Below are positions 10,221 to 18,469 of a stretch of DNA of 64,000 nt, in pieces. The notes beneath the pieces are model-generated. The model was given only the letters and a program-made list of their open reading frames with translations, was not told the DNA's origin and ran no database searches. Location: the NCBI RefSeq assembly GCF_009765275.1, contig NZ_VOPH01000002.1, forward strand, positions 866,247 through 930,246, read 5' to 3'. Source of the stretch: Chachezhania sediminis (GTDB lineage: Bacteria; Pseudomonadota; Alphaproteobacteria; Rhodobacterales; Rhodobacteraceae). The position numbers and the translations under genes were made by a program. Each line of letters opens with the position of its first letter. Positions within the stretch are counted from its first letter, which is position 1.

Positions 10221-12898
10221 TGGCGACCCTCGACCTCATGGTCCTGGTCTGCCTGATCTACGTGGTCTTCCTGTTCGTCGTGGCCTTTGCCGCCGAACGG
10301 CTGGCCACACGGCGCCGCGGCGGCTGGCTGCAATCGCCGCTGATCTACACCCTTTCCTTGTCGATCTACTGCACCGCCTGGACCTTCTATGGCGCCGTGG
10401 GCTACGCCGCCCGGTCGGGGATGGAGTTCGTGACGATCTACCTTGGCCCTTCGCTGGTCATGGCCGGCTGGTGGTGGGGGCTAAGGAAACTTGTCCGGAT
10501 CGGGCGCAGCCAGCGGGTGACCTCCATCGCCGACCTGGTCTCGGCCCGCTATGGCAAGTCGAACCTTCTGGCGATTTCGGTCACCATCCTGGCCGTGATC
10601 GGGGTCACACCCTATATCGCGCTGCAATTACAGTCGATCACCCTGTCCTTCGCGGCCTTCTCGGCCATGGACAGCGGCAGCACCTTTGCCGAGACGCAGA
10701 CGGTGTTCTGGGCGGCCGGCGGCCTGGCGGTCTTCGCGATCATTTTCGGCACCCGGAACCTGGATGCCAACGAACGCCACCACGGTGTCGTCACCGCCGT
10801 GGCGCTGGAGGCGGTGGTGAAACTGGTGGCGTTGCTGTCGGTCGGCATCTTCGTCGTATGGGGCCTGTCCGGGGGGATCGGCCCCACGATGGACCGCATC
10901 GATGCCTCGCGCATCGGCCAGTGGCAGGTCGACGGCGGCCGATGGGCCACAATCACCGCGCTGGCGGCGGCGGCCTTCCTGACCCTGCCGCGGATGTTCC
11001 AGGTGATGGTGGTCGAGAATTCGGACGAAGGCCATCTGCGCACCGCCGCCTGGGCCTTCCCGCTCTACCTGATGCTGATGAGCCTTTTCGTGATTCCCAT
11101 CGCCGCCGTGGGTCTGGAGGTGATGCCGGACGGCGCGAACCCGGACCTGTTCGTGCTGACCCTGCCCCTGGAAAAGGGCGAAACCGCGCTGGCGATGCTG
11201 GCCTTTCTGGGCGGATTTTCTTCTGCCACCTCGATGGTGATCGTGGCGGCAATGGCGCTGTCGACGATGGTGTCGAACCACCTGGTCATGCCGATCTGGC
11301 TGGCCTTCAAGACATCCGGCGCCCAGGTCTCGGGCGATGCGCGGGCCGTGGTGCTGACGGCAAGGCGGATCTCCATCGCCGTGATCATGGGGCTGGGGTA
11401 TTTCTATTACTCGCTGTCGGGGGGCGGCGCGGCGCTGGCCTCGATCGGGCTGATCGCCTTTGCCGGCGTGGCCCAGATCCTGCCGGCCATGATCGGCGGC
11501 ATCTTCTGGCGTGGTGCCACCCGGATCGGTGCGCTGACCGGGCTGACGGTGGGCTTCGTCCTCTGGGTCTACACGCTGCTTTTGCCGGGCATTGGCAGCG
11601 GCCTTCTGCCGCCGGAGATCATGGCCGACGGCCCCTTCGGCCTGACTTGGCTGAAGCCGCAGGCGCTTTTCGGCTTCGTGGGGCTCGACCCGCTGGTCCA
11701 TTCGGTGCTGTTCAGCCTGGCCCTGAACACGACGGTCTTTTGCGCGGTGTCCGTCGTCAGCTTTCCCAGCCCGCTGGAACGCCTGCAGGGGGCGCAGTTC
11801 GTCAACGTGTTCGACCATTCGACAGCCACTCGCCGCTGGACCGGGTCCGTCGCGCAAAGCGAGGACCTGATGATCATGACCCAGCGCCTGCTGGGCGCGA
11901 CCGAGGCACAGGCCCTGTTCGAGGCCGAGGCAAAGCGGCAGGGCGTCACCGGCCACCTGCCCACGCCGACGCCTGCCTTCCTGGAGCGTCTGGAACGCGT
12001 CCTGTCGGGGGCGGTGGGGGCTGCTACGGCCCATGCCATGGTCGACCAGATCGTCGGCCGGTCGTCGGTGTCGGTCGAAGACCTGCTGGCCGTGGCGGAT
12101 GAAAGCGCCCAGATGCTGGAATATTCGTCTCAGCTGGAAGCGAAGTCGGACGAACTGGCCCGGACCCTGCACCAGTTGCGCGAGGCGAACCAGAAGCTGA
12201 CCCAGATCAGCCTTCAGAAGGACGCGTTTCTAAGCCAGGTCAGCCACGAATTGCGGACGCCCATGACCTCGATCCGGGCCTTTTCCGAGATCCTGCGGGA
12301 TGCCGAAGGGCTGGGGCCCGTGGACCAGACCCGCTATGCCAACATCATCCATGACGAGGCGCTGCGGCTGACGCGTCTGCTGGACGACCTGCTGGACCTG
12401 AGCGTTCTGGAAAACGGACGGGTCACCCTGAACCTGCGCCAGGGCCGGCTGGGCGACGTCCTGGACCGCGCGGTCGATGCGGCGCTGGCAGGTGCCGACC
12501 GGCCGCTGACGGTGCGGCGGCGGCGGGTGGCCGAAGCGGTCGAGGTCGAGACGGATCTGGACCGGCTGGCACAGGTCTTCATCAACCTGATCACCAACGC
12601 GCAGAAATACTGCGACGCGGCGCGACCCGAACTGACGATCGAGGTGCACAGTCTGTCAAGCGGCGTGGCCGTGGACTTCATCGACAATGGCGGCGGCATC
12701 CCGGCCGAGGCGCAAGCCACAGTTTTCGAGAAGTTTTCACGTGTCCACGCCGAAAAGGCCGGTGGCGCGGGTCTGGGCCTGGCGATCTGCCGCGAGATCC
12801 TGCTGCGGCTGGGGGGCGACATCTCCTATCTCCAGGGGCACCGGGGCGCGGCCTTCCGGGTGACGCTGCCGCTTGTCCACGTTCCGGTCCCGGCCTGA
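10220..12898 (+). CDS. Sodium/solute-symporter-fused sensor histidine kinase (CrbS/CbrA-like)
   Basis: An 892-residue two-part protein. Residues about 1-500 are an SLC5/SSS symporter-like membrane domain with some 12-13 spans (for example YTLSLSIYCTAWTFYGAVGYAA). After a coiled linker (about 620-665) comes a HisKA domain with phosphoacceptor His676 in SHELRTP, then HATPase boxes near residue 795 (LITNAQKY), DNGGGIP and GLGLAICREI. CrbS and CbrA have this architecture and respond to acetate or histidine. With a ScfR-like regulator and a receiver upstream, control of acetate or other carboxylate use is the best guess. Whether the membrane half transports is unknown. Confidence 0.88.
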   Translation: MATLDLMVLVCLIYVVFLFVVAFAAERLATRRRGGWLQSPLIYTLSLSIYCTAWTFYGAVGYAARSGMEFVTIYLGPSLVMAGWWWGLRKLVRIGRSQRVTSIADLVSARYGKSNLLAISVTILAVIGVTPYIALQLQSITLSFAAFSAMDSGSTFAETQTVFWAAGGLAVFAIIFGTRNLDANERHHGVVTAVALEAVVKLVALLSVGIFVVWGLSGGIGPTMDRIDASRIGQWQVDGGRWATITALAAAAFLTLPRMFQVMVVENSDEGHLRTAAWAFPLYLMLMSLFVIPIAAVGLEVMPDGANPDLFVLTLPLEKGETALAMLAFLGGFSSATSMVIVAAMALSTMVSNHLVMPIWLAFKTSGAQVSGDARAVVLTARRISIAVIMGLGYFYYSLSGGGAALASIGLIAFAGVAQILPAMIGGIFWRGATRIGALTGLTVGFVLWVYTLLLPGIGSGLLPPEIMADGPFGLTWLKPQALFGFVGLDPLVHSVLFSLALNTTVFCAVSVVSFPSPLERLQGAQFVNVFDHSTATRRWTGSVAQSEDLMIMTQRLLGATEAQALFEAEAKRQGVTGHLPTPTPAFLERLERVLSGAVGAATAHAMVDQIVGRSSVSVEDLLAVADESAQMLEYSSQLEAKSDELARTLHQLREANQKLTQISLQKDAFLSQVSHELRTPMTSIRAFSEILRDAEGLGPVDQTRYANIIHDEALRLTRLLDDLLDLSVLENGRVTLNLRQGRLGDVLDRAVDAALAGADRPLTVRRRRVAEAVEVETDLDRLAQVFINLITNAQKYCDAARPELTIEVHSLSSGVAVDFIDNGGGIPAEAQATVFEKFSRVHAEKAGGAGLGLAICREILLRLGGDISYLQGHRGAAFRVTLPLVHVPVPA

Positions 12899-12948
12899 GC
12901 CCTTCGGCATCGCGGTAAAGCGAATCGTAACGTCCTGCGCGCTATGAC

Positions 12949-14385
12949 TTGCGCTTGGATGTGGGGATGGCGCGATCGGGGCGGATGCAGGCAATGGCAT
13001 CGACGGCGACGAACGAGGTTGAGACGGACCCGGCCGGGGGCGATCCGGCCGCTTCGGCGACGGCTTCTGCAGCTTCGGCTGCCAGGGCGGCTGCGGGCAG
13101 GGGCCCGGCGGCGGCGCTGGCGCGCAAGCTGTCGGCGGCCAAGGCCGGCGCCTCGACCACCGAAAGGACGGCGCTGCGGGCGCTGCGCCTGGCGGCTGCG
13201 CGCACCGCCGACGACCTGTTCGACCTGCCTGTCGCTGCCATCGGTGCCACGCAGGATCGTTGCATGATCGACGATCTGCGCCGTCATTTTTCGGACAACT
13301 GGCTTCTGGTGCTGCTGGACGGGCCCGACGGGCGCTTCGGCATGGCCAGCTTCGATCCTTCTGCCGTCATGGTCCTGATCCAGCAGCAGACCATGGGCGA
13401 GGTGACGGGCGGCACCCCGTCCGACCGGCCCTTCACCGACACCGATGCCGCGTTGGCCGAGCCGCTGATCGAAGGGATCCTGTCGCGGGCTGCCGACCTG
13501 GCCGAGGTCGAGCATGATCGCCGCTGCCTGACTGGCTATCGCTTCGGCGCGCGGGCGGCGGACGTGCAGGATCTTGTCCTGGCGCTGGAAGACGATCGCT
13601 ATCGCGTGTTCGATCTGACGCTGGATATCGCCCACGGCAAGGTGCAAAGCGTCGTGCGTTTTGCTCTGCCGGACCTGACGGAAGAGGAGCAGGGAGAGGA
13701 AGCGGCCGGCCCCCGCGGCCCGCATCTGGATCAGGCGGCCGGCGTGATCCGGGCGGAACTGACGGCGGTGCTGGGGCGGATCCGGATGCCGTTGTCGCGC
13801 TTTGCCCGCCTGGCGCCGGGGATGTTGCTGGAACTGACGGATGGCGATCTGGCCCGGACGGAACTGCGCACCATCGCGGGCGGAAAGGTGGCGGTGGCGC
13901 GGCTGGGGCAGGCGGGTGGCATGCGTGCGCTGCGGATGAATGAGCCGCCGGAACTGCGTGCCCGTCCGGATCCGGGCGAAGCCTTCGAACCCGCCGGCCC
14001 CGCTTCTGTCGGCGGTTTCGGCATGGGGGGCGCCATGGCCGGGGCAATGGACGGTCTGCCGCCGATGGGGGGCTTCAGTGCCGGTGCCGGCATGGCCTTC
14101 GGCGACGACGGCGACGGCGCGGGCGATCTGCCAGCCTGGGGGGCCGATGCCGAAGCGGATGACCTGCCCCCCCCTGGGGGGGATGCCGGATTCTCGGATC
14201 TTCCGGCCTTCGGTGGCGATGACGATGGCGGCCTGCCTCCGCTGGGTGGAGGGGACGGTCTGCCGCCGCTGGAGGGCGACGGTGACTTGTCGGACCTTCC
14301 GCCCCTTGGCGGAGAGGACGATCTGCCCGACCTGCCGATGGGCACGCCCATGTCGATGGACCTTGGCGATCTGGGCGACGACTAG
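12949..14385 (+). CDS. FliM/SpoA-domain protein with acidic Pro/Gly tail
   Basis: A 478-residue protein outside any flagellar cluster. Residues about 105-235 resemble the middle domain of FliM/SctQ (LIQQQTMGEVTGG, then PFTDTDAALAEPLIEGIL). Residues about 260-330 look like a SpoA/FliN-type surface-presentation domain (RFARLAPGMLLELTDGDLARTEL). The last 140 residues are low-complexity Asp/Gly/Pro/Leu with repeats of DLPPLGG type and no counterpart in FliM. The start is uncertain: ATGs at 12967 and 12985 are alternatives. Likely a FliM paralogue in motor or secretion function; it may be co-transcribed with the sensor kinase 50 bases upstream. Confidence 0.7.
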   Translation: MRLDVGMARSGRMQAMASTATNEVETDPAGGDPAASATASAASAARAAAGRGPAAALARKLSAAKAGASTTERTALRALRLAAARTADDLFDLPVAAIGATQDRCMIDDLRRHFSDNWLLVLLDGPDGRFGMASFDPSAVMVLIQQQTMGEVTGGTPSDRPFTDTDAALAEPLIEGILSRAADLAEVEHDRRCLTGYRFGARAADVQDLVLALEDDRYRVFDLTLDIAHGKVQSVVRFALPDLTEEEQGEEAAGPRGPHLDQAAGVIRAELTAVLGRIRMPLSRFARLAPGMLLELTDGDLARTELRTIAGGKVAVARLGQAGGMRALRMNEPPELRARPDPGEAFEPAGPASVGGFGMGGAMAGAMDGLPPMGGFSAGAGMAFGDDGDGAGDLPAWGADAEADDLPPPGGDAGFSDLPAFGGDDDGGLPPLGGGDGLPPLEGDGDLSDLPPLGGEDDLPDLPMGTPMSMDLGDLGDD

Positions 14386-14498
14386 GGTCAGGACCTGTCC
14401 ATCCTGCACCGCAGCGATGGGACGGGGGACATCGGAAGGGTACGTCTGTCAGAAGCAGAGAGAACGTTTCAGGTTCCGAAGGGGCCGCGAAACAAGAA

Positions 14499-14527
14499 GG
14501 CCGCGCCCCCGGGGTGGGGACGCGGCC
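14499..14527 (-). terminator. Terminator after the sulfur module
   Basis: Arms GGCCGCG and CGCGGCC with an inner CCCC/GGGG pairing. On the minus strand it follows the leftward YeeE gene and is followed by TTCTTGTTTC. It separates two convergent transcripts. Confidence 0.65.
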
Positions 14528-14549
14528 TGGCAGATCGAAGCGGTGCAGC

Positions 14550-14978
14550 TCAGGCTGCCGCGATCCGGTCGATGCGGGCGCCTATGGCCGGCGCCGCCCC
14601 CATGCCGACCAGCATGGCGGCGACGAAGACCAGCCCGCCGGCGCCGCCATAGGACAGCGATGCGATGGACGGTCCGGGGCACAGCCCGGCCAGACCCCAG
14701 CCCATGCCGAAAAGGACCGACCCCACGACCAGGCGGTGCCCGATCTCGTGCTTGGGCGGGGTGGGGAATTCCCCGCCCACCAGCGGATGACGGCCGCGGG
14801 TCAGTTGCCAGGCGATCATCATCGGGATGATCGCGCCGCCCATTACGAAGGCCAGCGTCGGGTCCCAGTTGCCGAAGACGTCAAGCCAGCCCTGCACCTT
14901 GGTGGTGTCGGTCATGCCCGACAGGAACAGGCCGGTGCCGAACAGCGACCCCGCGATCAGGGAAAGAAGCAGACGCAT
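14550..14978 (-). CDS. YeeE/YedE-type half-transporter, second copy
   Basis: Inner-membrane protein of 142 residues with about four to five hydrophobic segments, and the conserved cysteine in GLCPGPSIASL near residue 105. It belongs to the YeeE/YedE (sulfur transport, Pfam PF04143) family; YeeE imports thiosulfate through cysteine relays and short paired proteins (PmpA/PmpB type) are thought to move sulfur species. It overlaps its partner gene by one base (TGATG), so the two probably form a heterodimer. Last gene of the operon. Confidence 0.85.
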   Translation of the reverse strand: MRLLLSLIAGSLFGTGLFLSGMTDTTKVQGWLDVFGNWDPTLAFVMGGAIIPMMIAWQLTRGRHPLVGGEFPTPPKHEIGHRLVVGSVLFGMGWGLAGLCPGPSIASLSYGGAGGLVFVAAMLVGMGAAPAIGARIDRIAAA

Positions 14979-15406
14979 CAGATCACCCCGAAGACATGGC
15001 GCATCAGCGTCAGCATGATGCCGCCGGCCAGAATGTAGAATACGGTGGCGACCATGCCCCGCAGCGAGAAGCGCGAGATGCCGCAGACACCGTGACCGGA
15101 AGTACAGCCGTTCGCGATCCGCGTGCCCACGCCGACCAGAAGGCCCGCGGCCACGATCACGAACCAGTTGGACGTGACGTTGGTCGTCTTCTCCATCCCG
15201 GTCAGCACGTAAAGCGCCGTGGGTGCCAGAAAAAGGCCGGCCAGGAAGACCAGCCGTTCCGCAGCTGTCGACCAGCCGGTTCCGTCGACCAGCCCGCCGA
15301 TGATGCCGCTGGCCCCCATGATGCGGCCGTTGCCAAGAAGGTACACCGCACCTCCCAGCCCGATCAGCGCGCCGCCGATCAGGCCCATGATCCAGTCGTG
15401 ATCCAT
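14978..15406 (-). CDS. YeeE/YedE-type half-transporter, first copy
   Basis: Inner-membrane protein of 142 residues. The family cysteine motif is present as NGCTSGHGVCGISR near residues 99-112, with two cysteines, where the partner has only the CPGP motif. A GGAGAGG site precedes the start. It lies 10 bases after the metallo-hydrolase gene. The combination with a persulfide dioxygenase suggests export or import of sulfur compounds such as thiosulfate or sulfite during sulfide detoxification. Specific cargo is inferred from the family only. Confidence 0.85.
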   Translation of the reverse strand: MDHDWIMGLIGGALIGLGGAVYLLGNGRIMGASGIIGGLVDGTGWSTAAERLVFLAGLFLAPTALYVLTGMEKTTNVTSNWFVIVAAGLLVGVGTRIANGCTSGHGVCGISRFSLRGMVATVFYILAGGIMLTLMRHVFGVI

Positions 15407-15416
15407 GACCTCTCCG

Positions 15417-16280
15417 TCAGAGTTTGTTTACGGGCAGTTTCAGGAAGACGTTGCCCTGTTCGTCCGGCGGCGGCATCTGACCTGCGCGCATGTTCACCTG
15501 CAGCGACGGAAGGATCAGCCGCGGCATCGCCAGCGTCGCGTCCCGCGCATCGCGCATTGCCACGAAATCCTCGATCGGCTTGCCCTGGCCTACATGGATG
15601 TTCAGCGCCTTCTGTTCGCCCACGGTGGTTTCCCAGGCGTATTCGTCACGACCCGGTGCCTTGTAGTCGTGGCCGACGAAGATCTTGGTGTCGTCCGGCA
15701 GAGCAAGGATCTTCTGGATCGACTTGAACAGCGTTTCCGACGACCCGCCCGGGAAGTCGCAGCGCGCGGTGCCGAAATCCGGCATGAACAGCGTGTCGCC
15801 CACGAAGGCCGAGTCGCCGATGACATAGGTCAGACAGGCCGGCGTATGGCCCGGCGTGTGCAGCACGTCGCCGCGCAGCTGGCCGATATGGAAGCTGTCG
15901 CCATCCCTGAACAGCGCATCGAACTGCGAACCGTCGCGCTGGAACTCGGTGCCTTCGTTGAAGACCTTGCCGAATGTATCCTGCACCACGGTGATCCGTT
16001 CGCCGATGCCGATCTTGCCGCCGACCTTTTCCTGGATATAGGGCGCGGCGGACAGGTGGTCGGCATGGACATGGGTTTCCAGGATCCATTCGACCTTCAG
16101 GCCCTGATCCTGGACATAGGCGATGATCGCATCCGCCGAACGCGTGTCGGTGCGGCCCGACGCATGGTCGAAGTCCAGCACGCTGTCGACGATCGCGCAG
16201 GCGCTGCCCTCGGGCTCCTTCACGACATAGGAGACGGTGAAGGTGGCTTCGTCGAAAAAGGCTTTCACTTGGGGTGTCAT
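15417..16280 (-). CDS. Metallo-beta-lactamase-fold persulfide dioxygenase-like hydrolase (Blh type)
   Basis: Cytoplasmic iron enzyme likely oxidising persulfide to sulfite. The 287-residue protein has the metal motif THVHADHLS near residue 68, then His in HTPGHTPACL, Asp in VGDTLFMPDFGTARCD and the final His in FVGHDY, as in ETHE1/Blh proteins. I place the start at 16278-16280 (MTPQVKAFF) with GGAGAG just upstream; an in-frame ATG at 16292 is possible and the frame is open to 16517. Heads an operon with two YeeE-like genes, the same association as in BigR-regulated operons of other proteobacteria. Confidence 0.87.
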   Translation of the reverse strand: MTPQVKAFFDEATFTVSYVVKEPEGSACAIVDSVLDFDHASGRTDTRSADAIIAYVQDQGLKVEWILETHVHADHLSAAPYIQEKVGGKIGIGERITVVQDTFGKVFNEGTEFQRDGSQFDALFRDGDSFHIGQLRGDVLHTPGHTPACLTYVIGDSAFVGDTLFMPDFGTARCDFPGGSSETLFKSIQKILALPDDTKIFVGHDYKAPGRDEYAWETTVGEQKALNIHVGQGKPIEDFVAMRDARDATLAMPRLILPSLQVNMRAGQMPPPDEQGNVFLKLPVNKL

Positions 16281-16309
16281 GTGACTCTCCATCTGTGGTC
16301 GAAACACAT

Positions 16310-16329
16310 ATACATTTTTGTGAATGTAT
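16310..16329. promoter_or_regulatory. Palindromic operator before the sulfur module
   Basis: ATACATT-N6-AATGTAT, 30 bases upstream of the hydrolase start, AT-rich in a GC-rich surrounding. Blh operons are repressed by ArsR-family persulfide sensors (BigR, SqrR) at AT-rich palindromes. No such regulator gene is in the window, so control from elsewhere is inferred. Confidence 0.5.
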
Positions 16330-16505
16330 TGCAAGGGTGTTCCGGCCCTTGCCGTCGCGTCGCGACAATGTCCCGTATATCCAAAGCGGTCCGGGACGGC
16401 GTCCACATCCGGCGCGCCATGTGCTAGGGTGTGCGTGGTCGATTCTGGTCTGCCATGGGTTGATCCGTGGCGCGGGGACCGGCCTGTCGGAGGGGAGAAG
16501 ACGCT

Positions 16506-16721
16506 ATGAGCAAGCATGACCTGTCGCGCCAGATCAAGGCCCTGGAAGCCCGCATCGATGCGGCCGATGTCGGTACGCGCCTGGTGCTGGAGCCCGAATT
16601 CCGCGGTGCCCTGCAGAAGATGCGCAATTCGGGCGAGCCGATTCCCGCCCGCTGGCGCGAGCTGGAGGAAACGCTGGTTGCCGAACGGGTCGAGGCGACC
16701 TTCGATAATCTTCCGATCTGA
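16506..16721 (+). CDS. Small conserved-looking protein, unknown function
   Basis: A 71-residue, soluble, charged helical protein: MSKHDLSRQIKALEARI and RWRELEETLVAERVEATFD are amphipathic. Start at 16506 chosen for its GGAGGGGAGAAG site; the frame is open from 16467. The last codons and stop lie in a tandem repeat (16713-16760). I do not recognise a family. It stands alone on the plus strand, divergent from the sulfur operon. Confidence 0.65.
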   Translation: MSKHDLSRQIKALEARIDAADVGTRLVLEPEFRGALQKMRNSGEPIPARWRELEETLVAERVEATFDNLPI

Positions 16722-16760
16722 CAGTCGCTGCCGATCTGACAGTCGCTGCCGATCTGACAG
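16713..16760. repeat. 18-base tandem repeat across a stop codon
   Basis: CCGATCTGACAGTCGCTG occurs at 16713-16730 and 16731-16748, with a 12-base third copy to 16760. The TGA in the first copy is the stop of the preceding gene; because 18 is a multiple of three the further TGAs are in the same frame. Confidence 0.95.
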
Positions 16761-16773
16761 GTCGGGCCGGGCG

Positions 16774-16992
16774 TCAGCCCAGGATGACGCCCACCGCGAC
16801 CAGGGCCAGGCCCAGGGCCGATACCAGCAGTGCGGCCAGGTTCAGCGGCACGATGGATTGCAGCACGACGCGCAGTTCGTCGTCGTTCAGGCCCTTGCGG
16901 CGGGCCCGGACGACCTTCAGCACGCACCAGAACAGCCCGGCCACACCCGCAAGCGACAGGACCGCGCCGGCCCAGATGATGATGTCGAACAT
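16774..16992 (-). CDS. Small two-span membrane protein
   Basis: Predicted 72-residue inner-membrane protein with hydrophobic segments at about residues 4-25 and 46-70 joined by a basic/acidic loop (VRARRKGLNDDELRVVLQS). An AGGAAAG site precedes the ATG. I know of similar short proteins in Rhodobacterales but no function. It faces the tandem repeat and the small plus-strand gene. Confidence 0.65.
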   Translation of the reverse strand: MFDIIIWAGAVLSLAGVAGLFWCVLKVVRARRKGLNDDELRVVLQSIVPLNLAALLVSALGLALVAVGVILG

Positions 16993-17159
16993 GGCGGCTT
17001 TCCTGTCACGGTGAACGGTATCCGCCCGCGGCTATCGCAAGACGGGTGGGCGATCAAGCGCCCGATTGCCCGGGAGATCTTGCCTTGCCGGGTCCGGATC
17101 GTCCATGTATCCCCCCGACCCACCGCGAGCAGTGGCACCATCCGAGAAGGGTACGAGGC

Positions 17160-17438
17160 ATGGAAGATTACGACGTCAGTGACGGTCCGTCGGTCGATTC
17201 GACCTACAAGGTGACGGCGGCTGAGCTGCGCCAGTTCATCGAACGGTTCGAGCGACTGGAGCAGGAAAAAAAGGATATCGCCGAGCAGCAGAAAGAGGTG
17301 ATGGCCGAGGCCAAGGGTCGTGGCTACGACACCAAGGTGATGCGCAAGGTCATCGCGCTCCGCAAGCGCGACAAGGACGACATCGCCGAGGAAGAGGCGG
17401 TGTTGGAAATGTACAAGGAAGCGCTGGGCATGTCCTGA
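17160..17438 (+). CDS. gapR: GapR-family nucleoid-associated protein (DUF2312)
   Basis: A 92-residue protein that matches GapR: VTAAELRQFIERFERLEQEKKDIAEQQKEV (given here in part: coiled coil at about residues 20-50), then the DUF2312 core GRGYDTKVMRKVIALRKRD and a helical C-terminus. In Caulobacter GapR binds overtwisted AT-rich DNA ahead of forks and polymerases. Start at 17160 follows a GAGAAGG-type site and is the family N-terminus; the frame upstream to 17046 is not GapR-like. Single-gene unit, usual for this family. Confidence 0.93.
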   Translation: MEDYDVSDGPSVDSTYKVTAAELRQFIERFERLEQEKKDIAEQQKEVMAEAKGRGYDTKVMRKVIALRKRDKDDIAEEEAVLEMYKEALGMS

Positions 17439-17485
17439 CGCGCGTCCGGCCCGCGCCGGTCGCGGTGCGGGCACGATCCTTGCAG

Positions 17486-17515
17486 GCATCGCGGCAGGCC
17501 GGACCTGCCGGATGC
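17486..17515. terminator. Hairpin between convergent genes
   Basis: GCATC-GC-GGCAGG pairs with CCTGCC-G-GATGC around a five-base loop, between the stop of gapR and the stop of the leftward gene. No T-tract follows, so intrinsic termination is possible but not certain. Confidence 0.4.
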
Positions 17516-17523
17516 CGCGGGCG

Positions 17524-18402
17524 TCACGGAAACAGCACGGTGACCCCGGGCAGTTGCTGCATGACTTCCATGTCTTCGTCATAAAACTGGGTCAGCGTCT
17601 CGATCGTGTCGTCGGTCCAGCCGGGCATGTCGATCTCTTCCTCCATCAGGTCTTCGACCGAGTACTTTTCAAGGAAGGCCAGCATCAGCTGCCGGATCCG
17701 GTCTGCCGACGGGTTGTCCAGCAGGCGGACATAGGCGCGCAGCCGCTTCAGACCCTCGACCGTCATCACGTCCGACAGCGCTTCCAGCCCGCCGACGATC
17801 TTTTCGTCCCGGCCGTATCCCGCGATCCGGCGCAGCACCTGCGGCCAGATCAGGGGCGCGTCCTCGTTGCACCAGATGGTGATCGGCATGTTCGGCGCCG
17901 TACGGCGGATCCGCCTGATCGTGTCCGACCAGCGCAGGGCAAGGGGATCGGTCCCGGCCAGCATGTCATGCGCCGTGTTGCGATGGATCATCTGGGCCCG
18001 GATCTCGGGCAGAAAGGTCGCGGGATTGCGGACCGCCAGCACCATCTCGACGTCGTCGGGCCGGAAGATCCCGCACAGAAGCTCGATCCGCCGGGGGGCG
18101 TCGGGATAGAAGCGCCCGGACCCCAGTGCCGATCCGAAGGCGCCGAAGAAATGTTCGTTCGACAGGATCACGCGCTCGACCTCGTCATCGTCCAGCACGG
18201 CGTCGATCAGGATTTCGCGCGTGTCGGGGGCGGGATCGGCATCGGGCGGCGCCTGGAAAATGGTCTTGAACAGGGAGCGGTAGCGCGCGGGGCCCGGGAC
18301 GGCGACACGACGCTCGGCGAAATCTTCGCTGTTTCGCAACAGGCATTTCATCAGCCTGTCGGACTGGGTGAAATGCGCGCCGGCGTGGAAAACGATCTTC
18401 AT
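17524..18402 (-). CDS. Conserved hypothetical protein, possibly sulfotransferase-like
   Basis: A 292-residue soluble protein. I start it at 18400-18402 (MKIVFHAGAHFTQSDRLMKCLLRN) with GGAG upstream. The opening beta-strand plus HAGAHFTQSDRL loop, the VRNPATFLPEIRAQ segment near residue 130 and a helical C-terminus recall sulfotransferase-like proteins of Rhodobacterales, in which a similar loop binds the nucleotide; but I see no clear PAPS-binding signature. It follows the YdcF-like gene by 67 bases and may share its transcript. Function not assigned. Confidence 0.7.
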   Translation of the reverse strand: MKIVFHAGAHFTQSDRLMKCLLRNSEDFAERRVAVPGPARYRSLFKTIFQAPPDADPAPDTREILIDAVLDDDEVERVILSNEHFFGAFGSALGSGRFYPDAPRRIELLCGIFRPDDVEMVLAVRNPATFLPEIRAQMIHRNTAHDMLAGTDPLALRWSDTIRRIRRTAPNMPITIWCNEDAPLIWPQVLRRIAGYGRDEKIVGGLEALSDVMTVEGLKRLRAYVRLLDNPSADRIRQLMLAFLEKYSVEDLMEEEIDMPGWTDDTIETLTQFYDEDMEVMQQLPGVTVLFP

Positions 18403-18469
18403 TGTGCTCCGGATCGGTGAATGATCGCAGTCGGTGTTCCGCATGGGGTAAAGGTTCCGGCCCTGCTGG

